Below are positions 26,046-34,480 of a stretch of 64,000 nt of DNA, one piece after another. Origin of the DNA: Rubrobacter tropicus (GTDB lineage Bacteria > Actinomycetota > Rubrobacteria > Rubrobacterales > Rubrobacteraceae). The stretch covers positions 124,001-188,000 of the forward strand of contig NZ_CP045120.1 in assembly GCF_011492945.1 (NCBI RefSeq), read 5' to 3'. Made by a program: the position numbers and the translations under genes. Positions within the stretch are counted from its first letter, which is position 1. Each line of letters opens with the position of its first letter. The notes beneath the pieces were generated by a model. It saw only the letters and a list, made by a program, of their open reading frames with translations, ran no database searches and was not told the origin of the DNA.

Positions 26046-26927
26046 GTGCGACGTCCGCGCTACCTGATCCAGCTCTCCGGCGGCGTGGGCTCCTACGCCG
26101 CCGCCCGGCGCCTCCTCGACGGCGGGGTCCCCAGAGACGACCTCGTGCTCATGTTCGCCGACGTCCTCGGCGAGCACCCGGACTCCTACCGGTTCCTGAT
26201 CGAGGCCGCGGCCGACCTCGCCGGCGTCCCGCTGCGCGCGGTAGCCCCGCTCGCCCGGGCGGCCCTCGATCTCCTCCCGCTCTCGCGCGAGACCCTGCCC
26301 CACCGCAAGGCGGCCCTCGCCGAGCTTTCTGGCGCAGCCGCCCGCGAGATCCCGAACCTCCTCTGGCTCTCACGAGGCCTCGCAGTCTGGGAGGTCTTCG
26401 AGAAGGAGCGCTTCATCGGCAACTCCCGGATCGACCCCTGCTCCCGCGTCCTCAAGAGGGAGCTGCTCAAGCGGCACATCACGGAGAATTACTCCCCCGA
26501 CGACTGCCGGCTCGTGCTCGGCATAGACCGCACGGAGGCCCACCGCCACCTCGGCGCCTGGGCGCGCTGGCGGCCCTACGAGGTCCTCTCCCCCCTGTGC
26601 GACGAGCCCGAGATCTCCAAAGAGGAGATGCACCGGCTCGGCGAGGAGCGAGGCGTCGAGCGCCAGGAGCTCTACAAGCTAGGCTTCGAGCACGCCAACT
26701 GCTCCGGGGCCTGTGTCAAGGCCGGTCAGGGCCAGTGGCGCATGCTCCTGGAGACGATGCCCGACGTCTACGACTACCACGCCTCCGAGGAGCGCCGCCT
26801 CCGCGAGAACCTCGGCAAGGACGTCACCGTGCTGCGCCGCCAGAGAAAGGGCGTCCGCCGCCGACTCACCCTCGACGGGCTGCGCGAAGAAGAGACGCGC
26901 AGCCCCCGCCTGTCGGGCGGTCCGTAG
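26046..26927 (+). CDS. PAPS-reductase-like ATP pyrophosphatase (first copy)
   Basis: A 293-aa member of the adenine nucleotide alpha-hydrolase superfamily. The pyrophosphate loop is QLSGGVGSYAAARRL (residues 9-23). A later FEHANCSGACVKAGQGQW holds two Cys close together. Phage and plasmid homologues are annotated as PAPS reductase-like, and some relatives (DndC) act in DNA phosphorothioation. The GTG at 26046 has GGAAGGGGG upstream. It follows the TOPRIM gene by 38 bases. Confidence 0.8.
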   Translation: MRRPRYLIQLSGGVGSYAAARRLLDGGVPRDDLVLMFADVLGEHPDSYRFLIEAAADLAGVPLRAVAPLARAALDLLPLSRETLPHRKAALAELSGAAAREIPNLLWLSRGLAVWEVFEKERFIGNSRIDPCSRVLKRELLKRHITENYSPDDCRLVLGIDRTEAHRHLGAWARWRPYEVLSPLCDEPEISKEEMHRLGEERGVERQELYKLGFEHANCSGACVKAGQGQWRMLLETMPDVYDYHASEERRLRENLGKDVTVLRRQRKGVRRRLTLDGLREEETRSPRLSGGP

Positions 26928-26975
26928 CGCGCCGATCTCCAGCGCCTCCACACCCGCGTTCTCGCGGCCGGGCGT

Positions 26976-26989
26976 AGGGTCTAGACCCT
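26976..26989. repeat. Perfect 14-bp palindrome
   Basis: AGGGTCTAGACCCT is its own reverse complement. It lies just after the PAPS-reductase-like gene and before a longer GC-rich hairpin. It could be an operator. Confidence 0.3.
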
Positions 26990-27012
26990 CCTCACCCAAA
27001 AACGTCCGCGGC

Positions 27013-27058
27013 CCGGTCCGCGCGCCCCTCGCCCGCGAGGGCGCCCGTCCCGGACCGG
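27013..27058. terminator. Long GC-rich hairpin
   Basis: Outer arms CCGGTCCG and CGGACCGG enclose an inner dyad (GCGCCCCTCGC with GCGAGGGCGC). It follows the PAPS-reductase-like gene and probably ends that transcript. Confidence 0.5.
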
Positions 27059-27096
27059 CGTTCCTCCTTGCAGCGTCAACCAACCCGGGAGGTCGC

Positions 27097-27351
27097 ATGG
27101 CCGCTTCAACCCTGGCGGCGCCCGGCACCAAGTACGGCCCCTGCGCCGAACCCTGCCCGCACACCGACTGCGCCCACACCCGCCGCATGGCCGCCGCCGT
27201 CTGCCCCTTATGCAACGGGGAGATCGGCTACGAGCGCCGTTTCTACAACGACGGCGACCCCGGAGGCTTCGACCTCGTCCACGCCCTCTGCGCGGAGGAC
27301 CAACTCGACCGGCCGGAGCCCGACGAATCTACCGCGGGAGGCCTCCGGTGA
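27097..27351 (+). CDS. Small Cys-rich zinc-binding protein
   Basis: An 84-aa protein with CAEPCPHTDCAHTRR and a CPLCNGEIG ribbon, probably two zinc sites. GGGAGG lies five bases before the ATG. Its stop overlaps the next GTG. Confidence 0.65.
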   Translation: MAASTLAAPGTKYGPCAEPCPHTDCAHTRRMAAAVCPLCNGEIGYERRFYNDGDPGGFDLVHALCAEDQLDRPEPDESTAGGLR

Positions 27352-27542
27352 CCCACGACCCCGAGATCTGCGCCGTCTGCTGCGCCAACGACACCTGCGC
27401 GGACTGCTTCGGCACGGGCCACGAGCCTGACCGCCTCGACGAGACCTGTATGAGTTGCGGCGGCTCCGCCAAGGAACCGCCCATGCTCCCTTCCTGCTCG
27501 GAAGAGCGCTGCGGCGTCCCCTTGCCCGGCCCGCGCCCCTGA
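27348..27542 (+). CDS. Small Cys-rich protein (zinc knuckles)
   Basis: A 64-aa protein starting at a GTG that overlaps the previous stop. It contains CAVCCANDTCADC and CMSCGG, a dense Cys pattern expected to bind zinc. No family recognised. Confidence 0.6.
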   Translation: MTHDPEICAVCCANDTCADCFGTGHEPDRLDETCMSCGGSAKEPPMLPSCSEERCGVPLPGPRP

Positions 27543-27577
27543 TTCGTCCCGTCCCCAAGCCCAAGAAAGGACCCCCG

Positions 27578-28033
27578 ATGAACCCCGACGCAACGGACCC
27601 CGGCCGCTTCGAGATAGAGGCCGGGACGATGGAGAGCTTCCTCGACCTCCTCTCCCGGCGCGAGGACGAGCGCATCCCCTCCGAGGACGAGACCGTCCCC
27701 CGCCGCGCCGTTTTCGTGGCGCCCCTCCGCCACGCCCGCACCACGGAGGAGGGCATCCCGATAATCACCAGGCGCGTCCAAGCCGCGTTCGCCCACGGCC
27801 GGGACCTCGTCACCCTCACCTACGTCACAGCCGACGGCTTCGAGATGTCCCCGCCCGCCGAGGACGAACGGCGCAACTCCGCCCGCCAGGAGGAGGTCCT
27901 GGACCGGACGACGGCCCGCGTCCAGCAAGGCCTCGAAGACCTCGGCCTCTCCCTGCCCATCCTCACCGCCTGGATGAAACTTCCGGGCTCCACCGGGCGG
28001 GCCGACCGAAGCGAGCGGGAAGGTTCCTCGTGA
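27578..28033 (+). CDS. Unknown 151-aa protein
   Basis: It starts at an ATG after AAAGGA. An acidic helix (ESFLDLLSRREDERIPSE) and a basic middle (TRRVQAAFAHGRDLVTLTY) are visible. Its stop overlaps the next GTG by 4 bases. No family recognised. Confidence 0.65.
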   Translation: MNPDATDPGRFEIEAGTMESFLDLLSRREDERIPSEDETVPRRAVFVAPLRHARTTEEGIPIITRRVQAAFAHGRDLVTLTYVTADGFEMSPPAEDERRNSARQEEVLDRTTARVQQGLEDLGLSLPILTAWMKLPGSTGRADRSEREGSS

Positions 28034-28362
28034 GGGGCGAAATCGTCTCCGACAGGACCTACAACGCCCATCAGAGCTGGTGGCGCGAGGTCATCGCCAT
28101 CGACCACCACGACGCCGCGGGCACGAACGGCCGGACGAACCTGCGCTACACCGTCCGCTACAACGCTTACCGGTTCCAGTCCTCCGGCGTCGTGGAGCGC
28201 TGGTCCGGATCCTCGTGGGAGGCCGTCCACCGCATCGCCGGCGAGCAACTCCAAGGCTACGACCGCGTGAGCTACGTCTCCGAGACCTGCGACCCGGCCG
28301 TCTTCGAGGACGACCTGCTGGAGCTCGACCGGGTGGCCGGCATGGTGCTGGGTCTCGACTGA
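28030..28362 (+). CDS. Unknown 110-aa protein
   Basis: It is translationally coupled to the previous gene (GTGA). Tyr- and Trp-rich strands (YTVRYNAYRFQSSGVVERW) suggest a small beta domain. No family recognised. Confidence 0.65.
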   Translation: MRGEIVSDRTYNAHQSWWREVIAIDHHDAAGTNGRTNLRYTVRYNAYRFQSSGVVERWSGSSWEAVHRIAGEQLQGYDRVSYVSETCDPAVFEDDLLELDRVAGMVLGLD

Positions 28363-28404
28363 GCGTCCCCGCGCCCTCCTCGCCGACCGAAAGGACCCCG
28401 CAGC

Positions 28405-28656
28405 GTGAAGATCTACCTCATGCAGCACTACTCCATCGAGCCCGACTCCGAGTACAAGGCGGAGGCAACCGGCCTCGGGACCGAGAGGCCCGTTCACCTG
28501 GTCGCCTACGGGCCGACGGCCGCGCACGCCCTGGCCGACCTCAAGAGCGGGCTCGAGGAGCTCGGCTTCGACCCCTCCGGGGCGGAGATCGACGACGCCT
28601 ACAACTACCTGGACGCCGACCCCGACGACGCGGCCCGCGAGGGAGAGAACTCTTGA
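28405..28656 (+). CDS. Unknown 83-aa acidic protein
   Basis: A GTG start. It is acidic with a predicted alpha/beta fold (MKIYLMQHYSIEPDSEYKAE). Its stop overlaps the TTG of the DUF6573-like gene. Confidence 0.6.
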   Translation: MKIYLMQHYSIEPDSEYKAEATGLGTERPVHLVAYGPTAAHALADLKSGLEELGFDPSGAEIDDAYNYLDADPDDAAREGENS

Positions 28657-29080
28657 GCGATCCCCGTAACCCTTTCTGGGACGATCTGCCCATCATCGAC
28701 GCCTACACCCGCGAGGACGCCATAGACGACGGCGTCCTGGTCGACGTCAGCGGGCTCGCCGGCGAGGCCGGCTGCACCTCGCCGGCGAGGCCGGCTGCAC
28801 CGTCCCCGTGGCCGTCACCAACGGCGTACACGCCGACCTGACCGAACCCATGCCCGAGGAGTTCGCCGGCGGCGCGGATGCCGACGAGCGGCTGCGCGAC
28901 CTCCTCCGTGCGGGCAAGCCCGCCCTCGGCCGGGCCCTGCAGCGCTACGGGGAGCGCGTTCCGATCGCCCTCGTTCTCCGCTCCGGCCCCGCCCGACGCC
29001 GCCCCTACGAGGCCGTCGTGGTGGTGGCCGACGAAGGACAGGGCCCGGCGGCCACCATCATGCGCCCCGACGAAGACTGA
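28653..29080 (+). pseudogene. DUF6573-like gene broken by a 23-bp tandem duplication
   Basis: The first part (TTG at 28653) reads NPFWDDLPIIDAYTREDAID and continues DGVLVDVSGLAGEAGCT. This is the DUF6573 pattern of small plasmid and phage proteins. A perfect 23-bp tandem repeat (28755-28777 and 28778-28800) then shifts the frame, and translation stops soon after. Removing one copy rejoins the frame to VPVAVTNGVHADLTEPMPEE and a downstream open stretch to 29080, giving a protein of about 134 aa. The second part alone could start at a GTG at 28808. The duplication may be recent or an assembly artefact. Confidence 0.85.
28755..28800. repeat. Perfect 23-bp tandem duplication
   Basis: Two identical 23-base units, each starting CTCGCCGGCGAGG and ending CCGGCTGCAC, lie head to tail in the DUF6573-like gene. 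The unit is itself partly palindromic, which could favour replication slippage. Confidence 0.9.
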
Positions 29081-29133
29081 CGCGGCGCCCGAAGCCGGCC
29101 CTCCGCCCCGCAGCGCGAGGGCCGGGTGCCGCG
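29081..29133. terminator. Hairpin upstream of dnaN
   Basis: Outer arms CGCGGC and GCCGCG and inner arms CCGGCCCTC and GAGGGCCGG form a large stem-loop right after the DUF6573-like stop. It probably ends the upstream transcript 45 bases before dnaN. Confidence 0.5.
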
Positions 29134-29177
29134 ACCGCTCATCGACAAACAATTCCCCCACAGGGAGGAGTACCGCA

Positions 29178-30449
29178 GTGAAGATCCGTTCCACGTCCGG
29201 CATGCTCTCGGGCCTTCTGGAGATGGTCGCCAGGGCCGTCTCCGCGCGCTCGCACATCCAGCTCCTTTCGGCCGTTCTCTTCGAGGCCGACGAGGACGCC
29301 AACCTCCTCACCATGAAGGCCACGGACATGGAGATATCCATCTCCCTGACCGCCGAGACCCCCGTCGAGGAGGGCGGGAAGGTCGCCATCCCGGCGAAGA
29401 TGCTCCTGCAGTACGCCAAGAGCCTGCCCGAGGGAGAGGCCGAACTCGAGACCGACGAGTCGGGGGCCAACGCCACCCTCTCCTGCGGTGGGTCCTCCGT
29501 CTCCCTGAACTGCTACGCGCCCGACGACTTCCCCACCCTCCCCGAGTTTCCCGAACCCTCCGACGGCGAGGCCGACGGCTCCGCCGACGCCGACGGGACC
29601 GCGACCGCGGCGGCCTTCTCCGTGGACGCCGCGGCGCTCTCGGAGGCCGTCTCGAAGGTCCTCCCGTTCGCCAGCAAGGACGAGAGCCGCGCGGTCCTCA
29701 TGGGCGTGCTCGTCGCCTTCTCGGAGGGCTCGGCCACGCTCGCCGCGACCGACTCCTACCGCCTCGGCCTCAACAGCCAGAAGCTCGACGGCGCCGTCGA
29801 GGGCGCGCCCACCGCTATCCTGCCCGCCCGCGCCCTCAAGGAGGCCGTGCGCCTGACGTCGCTGGCCGGCGAGGACGGACGCATAGAGGTCGCCATCACC
29901 GAGAACCAGGCCATGTTCCGCGCGGGCGAAGCCGGCCTCACCCTCGCCACGCGTCTCATAGACGGCAACTACCCCGAGTACGGGCGGCTCCTCCCGGACG
30001 GCTTCGAGGAGACCTTCTCCGTGAAGCGAGACGACCTGCTCACCGCCATCGGGCGGGCGCGGATCGTCGCCGGCAAGCAGACGCCCCCGCCCCCCCTCAA
30101 GCTGGCGTTTTCCCACGAGGAGGGCACGTTGGGAGGCGGGGAGGTAGCCATCTCCCTGGCCGCCGACACGGGTGCTGCCACCGAGGTCCTCTCCGCCGAC
30201 GTGCCCGAGGGCAAGGCGTTCGAGATCTGCTTCAACCCGCACTACCTCGCCGAGGCCGTCTCCTCGATCTCGGACGAGACCGTGGCCCTGCGCCTCAACG
30301 AGTCCCTCAAGCCCGCCGTCTTGAGGCCCGCCGCGGAACTGGCGGCCGAGGCCACGAACGGATCGGCCGGCACAGACCCCGAGGGACCGCCGGACGGCTA
30401 CCTCCACCTCATCATGCCCATGCGCGATCCGTCCCGGAACGGCTCGTAG
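29178..30449 (+). CDS. dnaN: DNA polymerase III beta sliding clamp (plasmid copy)
   Basis: A 423-aa DnaN homologue that encircles DNA and tethers polymerases. The three clamp domains are recognisable: the first (ISISLTAETPVEEGGKVAIP), the second after residue 150, and the third with the ATRLIDGNYPEYGRLLP motif and a C-terminal HLIMPMRDP. The usual clamp C-terminus is MPMR-L; here it ends MPMRDPSRNGS. Domains 1 and 2 are joined by an acidic insert (EPSDGEADGSADADG). The GTG at 29178 follows AGGGAGGAG. A plasmid-borne clamp may serve DnaE2 or a plasmid-specific polymerase. Confidence 0.93.
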   Translation: MKIRSTSGMLSGLLEMVARAVSARSHIQLLSAVLFEADEDANLLTMKATDMEISISLTAETPVEEGGKVAIPAKMLLQYAKSLPEGEAELETDESGANATLSCGGSSVSLNCYAPDDFPTLPEFPEPSDGEADGSADADGTATAAAFSVDAAALSEAVSKVLPFASKDESRAVLMGVLVAFSEGSATLAATDSYRLGLNSQKLDGAVEGAPTAILPARALKEAVRLTSLAGEDGRIEVAITENQAMFRAGEAGLTLATRLIDGNYPEYGRLLPDGFEETFSVKRDDLLTAIGRARIVAGKQTPPPPLKLAFSHEEGTLGGGEVAISLAADTGAATEVLSADVPEGKAFEICFNPHYLAEAVSSISDETVALRLNESLKPAVLRPAAELAAEATNGSAGTDPEGPPDGYLHLIMPMRDPSRNGS

Positions 30450-30491
30450 CCTTCTGCTTCTCTGCCCCCGCCAACCGGAAAGGAGACCACG

Positions 30492-31007
30492 TTGGAGACC
30501 CAAGACCCCGTTCGGCACGCCCTCGACGCCCAGGCCCCCGCGGAGGCCGTCGAAGCCCCCGTCGACGACGCCGCCATGATAGCCGCCATGCGCTCGTACA
30601 GGGAGGCGAAGGCCGACCTCGAAGTGCGTAAGGAGCGGGGCGCCGCCTACCTCAAGCAGGTCGAGGAGGAGATCAAGGCGGACCTCGCCAACGCCGAAGA
30701 GGATCTGGAGAGGCTCCGCTCCTCCATGCTCACCTTCCTCACCGAGCACAACGGCGGGAAGAAGTTCAACGTCCCCGGCATCGGTACCGCCACCACCACC
30801 GCGCGCACCACGGTGAAGATCGCCGACCAGGAGGCGTTCGTGGCCGCCGTGCCCCCGGACCGGCGCGACTCCCTCTTCGACCTCAAGCTCAACAACTCCC
30901 GGGCCAAGGCCCTCGCGAAGAAGGCGCTGGACGAAGACGGCCAGCAACTGCCCGGCGTCGAGGCCGGCCGGATCACCTCCCTCTCCGTGAGGCTCTCCGG
31001 CGACTGA
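30492..31007 (+). CDS. Coiled-coil protein, Gp157/Gam-like
   Basis: A 171-aa protein from a TTG after AAAGGAG. Residues 30-90 form a coiled coil (MRSYREAKADLEVRKERGAA). After it comes KKFNVPGIGTATTTARTTVK, a pattern seen in siphovirus Gp157 and Gam-like host-nuclease inhibitors. If so, it could bind DNA ends and block exonucleases. Resemblance is weak, based on architecture. Confidence 0.6.
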   Translation: METQDPVRHALDAQAPAEAVEAPVDDAAMIAAMRSYREAKADLEVRKERGAAYLKQVEEEIKADLANAEEDLERLRSSMLTFLTEHNGGKKFNVPGIGTATTTARTTVKIADQEAFVAAVPPDRRDSLFDLKLNNSRAKALAKKALDEDGQQLPGVEAGRITSLSVRLSGD

Positions 31008-31058
31008 CGCGCCCGCCTTTCCACCGATCCCGGCCCGCCGCAAGCCGAGGAGGCGACC

Positions 31059-31640
31059 ATGACCGTAATCAACAATCCGCTCAGGCCCACGGAGTACCGC
31101 TTCACCGGCGTCTTCCTGCCGGTCGGGCGCGACCACGTCCACTCCGACCGCCGTGGCCACGCCTGCGCCGTCGTCGGCTACGACCTCGACCTCGACCGGG
31201 ACGCCCCGCTCACTTTTCTCGTTCGCTTCGCCGACGGCTTCGAGACCCACGTCTTCCCCGAAGAGGTGGACGAACACGCCCCTTACCGCGCCGAGAACCC
31301 CACGGTGCCCGAAGCGCCGCGCGACGGGGAAATCCCCGGCGCCGAACGCTACAGGCAGGCGCGGCAACTCCGCGAGCGAATCATCGCTGCCCGCGTCGCC
31401 TCGCACAGGGAGGTCCTCTTCGGGGACAAATTCGACGGCACCCCGAACTCCGACCACCGCGCCGGCGAGGAGGCGGCACTCCGCTCCTACGCGGAGGCCT
31501 TCGGTTTCGAGGTCCCCTCCGACGCGGAGGTTCTGGAGATCTCGCTCGACCGTCTGGAGGACGAAAACCCCGAGAGCGATGTGATCGCCTTCTTCGCGCG
31601 CGCCATGCGCGCCGGCGAGAGTTGGGAGGGACGAGGATGA
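31059..31640 (+). CDS. Unknown 193-aa protein
   Basis: An ATG start with GAGGAGG upstream. A beta-rich first half (FTGVFLPVGRDHVHSDR, TFLVRFADGFETHVFPEE) precedes a helical second half. The stop overlaps the next ATG (ATGA). No family recognised. Confidence 0.65.
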   Translation: MTVINNPLRPTEYRFTGVFLPVGRDHVHSDRRGHACAVVGYDLDLDRDAPLTFLVRFADGFETHVFPEEVDEHAPYRAENPTVPEAPRDGEIPGAERYRQARQLRERIIAARVASHREVLFGDKFDGTPNSDHRAGEEAALRSYAEAFGFEVPSDAEVLEISLDRLEDENPESDVIAFFARAMRAGESWEGRG

Positions 31641-32344
31641 GCAAGCGCAGAACCTTCGGCGTGCTCGTGCAGAAGCGCAGCGACCAGCAGCCGCCCACCT
31701 ACTCCGCCGGCGTCGTCTGGGGCGCCATGCCCTTCCTCACCGGCGTCGAGGAGGGACCCACCCCCGAAGCCGCCGTCGCCGCGCTCGAAGGCGCGGTGCG
31801 GCGTCTCGGCTACGACCCCACCGTCCTGGTCTTCGACACCCTGGAGGCCGCCCAGGCGGAGGGGCGCAGGAGGATCGGCGCCGAAGACGTCCTCCACCAC
31901 CTTCACCTCGCCGCCGGAAGGCTGCCCGAGCTCCTGGCCGGTGAGGGCGGCGCGGCCGACGAGCGCGACAGTGAGGCGCTCGAAGGCCTCGACCGCGCGG
32001 TCCGCGCGGTCCACGCCGTGGCCGACAGCGCCTACGACCGGGAGAAGCTGGAGGCCCGGGTCCCGATCAGGGACGGCCGCATCGTCTGCCCGAACGCAAA
32101 TTGCGGCCCTGGCGACCCCGACATCTACTTCACCGCCACCGCAGACTCCCTGGCGACCGCCCACCTCTCCCCCACCGGCGACCTCCGGACCTGGAAGGAC
32201 GTCTCCGTCTCCGACGAGGGCTACCGCGAGGTCCGCTGCGGGGCCTGCGGCACGGACCTCGGCGACCTCACCCTGGAGGACCTCCAAGCCCTAGGAGATC
32301 ACCCGAAGAAGGAGGAGGACGAACCGGAGGCCCCGTCGTGTTGA
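31637..32344 (+). CDS. Unknown protein with C-terminal zinc ribbon
   Basis: A 235-aa protein coupled to the gene before it. The first domain is alpha/beta (RTFGVLVQKRSDQQ). The C-terminal third has CPNANCGPGD and CGACGTDLGDL, a zinc ribbon of the C-x4-C / C-x2-C type. No family recognised. Confidence 0.65.
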   Translation: MSKRRTFGVLVQKRSDQQPPTYSAGVVWGAMPFLTGVEEGPTPEAAVAALEGAVRRLGYDPTVLVFDTLEAAQAEGRRRIGAEDVLHHLHLAAGRLPELLAGEGGAADERDSEALEGLDRAVRAVHAVADSAYDREKLEARVPIRDGRIVCPNANCGPGDPDIYFTATADSLATAHLSPTGDLRTWKDVSVSDEGYREVRCGACGTDLGDLTLEDLQALGDHPKKEEDEPEAPSC

Positions 32345-32547
32345 CGTGCGCGAACTCCGAGTGCCCCTCCAACGGCCCGGACGACCCCGGCGCCGGCTTC
32401 GAGCGGCGGGAGTACGTCCGCCGGGAGATCCTCGTGGATAGGGCCGACGAACCCAAGGACGACGAGGGCATCATCACCGACCCGCTAGGTGCCGCGAGAA
32501 CATACCGCTGCCTCTCCTGCGGCGGCCACGACGTCCACGACCGCTAG
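32338..32547 (+). CDS. Small zinc-ribbon protein
   Basis: A 69-aa protein from a GTG overlapping the previous stop region. CANSEC near the start and CLSCGGHDVH near the end form a zinc ribbon. Confidence 0.6.
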   Translation: MLTCANSECPSNGPDDPGAGFERREYVRREILVDRADEPKDDEGIITDPLGAARTYRCLSCGGHDVHDR

Positions 32548-32565
32548 CGATACCCGGAGGCGACG

Positions 32566-32802
32566 ATGATAACCGAGATGCACCCCTGCAAGAGGTGCGG
32601 CGGCGAGCGCTTCGAGGTCGCCGTAAAGAACCACTACGAGTTCGTGATCGAGGACGCCCCCGACGCCGCCAAGATCGAGCCGCTGGGCGGCACCGTAGGC
32701 GACGTGACGTGCTCCACGTGCGGACGGCTCGCCATGACCCCGGAGCAGCTCACCGAGGAGGAGAAAGAGTTCCTCCTCGAGCGCAAGGAGGTAACGGCTT
32801 GA
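32566..32802 (+). CDS. Small zinc-ribbon protein
   Basis: A 78-aa protein with CKRCGG and CSTCGR, 40 residues apart, as in a zinc ribbon. CGGAGG lies five bases upstream of the ATG. It overlaps the next gene's TTG. Confidence 0.65.
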   Translation: MITEMHPCKRCGGERFEVAVKNHYEFVIEDAPDAAKIEPLGGTVGDVTCSTCGRLAMTPEQLTEEEKEFLLERKEVTA

Positions 32803-33419
32803 AGGTGCGAGTGATCGCGGGCGTCCGCGACGTCAACCTCTCGGACCCCCTTTGCGGGACCTGGATCGAGTTCGTCTCGTTCCCCATGACCCTCACGGAC
32901 TACGCCTCGCACGAACCTGGCGATCCCAAGATCACCGTCAACGACGAGGACGAGCTCGTCGCGTGGGCCAACACCGCCTTTGAGCCGGACGGCTACGAGA
33001 TCTGGGACATGGAGATCCCGCCCGCCGTGATCGGGGCCCCCGCCCCGGACCTCGGCCGCCGCCTTGAGGCCATAGACCGCGAGATCACCGCGGTGAACGA
33101 CGCGGGCGCATCCACCTCCGACCTGACGGCCGCCCTCGACGACCTCTGGCACCACCTCGACGGCCGCGCCGTCGCGAACGGGGGCCTGCTCTCGGAAGCC
33201 GCCGGCGAGCTGGAGGACTCGGCCCGCCGCCTCTCCGACGACGCCCGCGAGCTCGAGAGCTTCCCCCACGAAGCCGAGGCCGTGGAGGGCTACCGATCCC
33301 ACGCCGTCGAGCTGCGAGAGACGGCCGCCGCGCTGCGCGCCTCCGCCGCACCGGCTTTGGGCCCCGAGGTCTCGACCGGCGCCGCCAAGCCCGACGAATA
33401 TCAGGAGGAAACCCCGTGA
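32799..33419 (+). CDS. Unknown 206-aa protein
   Basis: It starts at a TTG overlapping the previous stop. The N-terminal part is alpha/beta (VRVIAGVRDVNLSDPLCGTW). The second half is a long helical, acidic coiled coil (GELEDSARRLSDDARELESF). The stop overlaps the next GTG. No family recognised. Confidence 0.65.
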   Translation: MKVRVIAGVRDVNLSDPLCGTWIEFVSFPMTLTDYASHEPGDPKITVNDEDELVAWANTAFEPDGYEIWDMEIPPAVIGAPAPDLGRRLEAIDREITAVNDAGASTSDLTAALDDLWHHLDGRAVANGGLLSEAAGELEDSARRLSDDARELESFPHEAEAVEGYRSHAVELRETAAALRASAAPALGPEVSTGAAKPDEYQEETP

Positions 33420-34090
33420 GCGAGCCCGTCTTGTACCGCACCACCGTATCCCGCCAGCCCTCCCTAAACTTCCTCGAAGACGCCCAGGGGGCGATCCTCC
33501 AGGCCCAGGTCTTCTCCGTTGCCAACGAAATGTTCGGACCCTTCGGCCCCGTCACGGCCACCACGAGCATCGAGGAGGGCGAGGTACGCCTCGTGCTGGT
33601 GGCCCCGGACCCCGTTCACCTGACCGACCTCGCGGAAACCGTCATGCTCCGCTACGGCCACGAGCTGCCCGAGCCCGAGGAGGTCTCCTCCGACGCCAGC
33701 CAACCCCCGCTCTTCGCGTCCCAGAGCTCATACTCGGCGCGCGACGTCTACGGGACCGCCGGGCAGATGATCGTCGAAGCCACGGCGAAGGCATACATGC
33801 ACGAGGCCTTCGAGCGCGAAGGGGAGAACTACGAGGACGGGCTCGCGGCGCGCTTCGCCGGCGACGCCCTGGCCTATCATCGCCTCTCCCAGCGCATCGG
33901 CGTCTCCCCGCCCGCCATCGAATCCGTCGCGCTCCAGGCCGGGCGCGCCCTCCTCTCCGCCGTCCCGCAGGAATCGTTTTTGGGCGAGTCCCTCGCCGGC
34001 GCCCGCGGCGATGCCGTGCTCGACCTCCTCAAGGAGAAGGGCCTAATCACCGAAGAGGAGGCCGCCGCGGCGGCGCCCCCCACCGACTGA
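33416..34090 (+). CDS. Unknown 224-aa protein
   Basis: GTG start coupled to the previous gene. The N-terminal domain has a beta-rich pattern (VTATTSIEEGEVRLVLVAPD). A helical C-terminal part ends KEKGLITEEEAAAAAPPTD. No family recognised. Its stop overlaps the next ATG by one base. Confidence 0.65.
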   Translation: MSEPVLYRTTVSRQPSLNFLEDAQGAILQAQVFSVANEMFGPFGPVTATTSIEEGEVRLVLVAPDPVHLTDLAETVMLRYGHELPEPEEVSSDASQPPLFASQSSYSARDVYGTAGQMIVEATAKAYMHEAFEREGENYEDGLAARFAGDALAYHRLSQRIGVSPPAIESVALQAGRALLSAVPQESFLGESLAGARGDAVLDLLKEKGLITEEEAAAAAPPTD

Positions 34091-34452
34091 TGCCGGCGCG
34101 CCGCCCCGAGCCCGCCGTCCAGCCCGAGTTGGACTTCCTCGGCGCCGCCTCGAAGGCCCGCAAGCGCCGAAAACGCCTCAAGCGCGACGTGGCCCGCGCC
34201 GACCGCGTCCGCAGGGAGGGGCTGCTGCGCGTCCGCGACGTCCCGTGTCCCCACTGCGGGGCGCCCCCGTTTCGCTCCGTGAAGCGCGGGGGCGAGCACG
34301 ACTGCCGCACCCCCGGCGGCCTCCGCACCCACGGCCGCTCGCTGCCGGGCGGCGAGTACCACAAGTCGCGCCACGAGGCGGCCGAGCGCCTCATGCGCGA
34401 GATCCTCGACCGGGGCGAGGAGGCCAGGCGGGAGCTGCAATCCGAGTCCTAG
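34090..34452 (+). CDS. Small basic zinc-finger protein
   Basis: A 120-aa protein with a strongly basic helix (KARKRRKRLKRDVARADRVR) and then CPHCGAPPF plus downstream H and C residues that can complete a zinc site. The basic helix suggests DNA or RNA binding. Confidence 0.65.
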   Translation: MPARRPEPAVQPELDFLGAASKARKRRKRLKRDVARADRVRREGLLRVRDVPCPHCGAPPFRSVKRGGEHDCRTPGGLRTHGRSLPGGEYHKSRHEAAERLMREILDRGEEARRELQSES

Positions 34453-34480
34453 CCGGCTCGACGATCCCCGAGGAGGTCCG

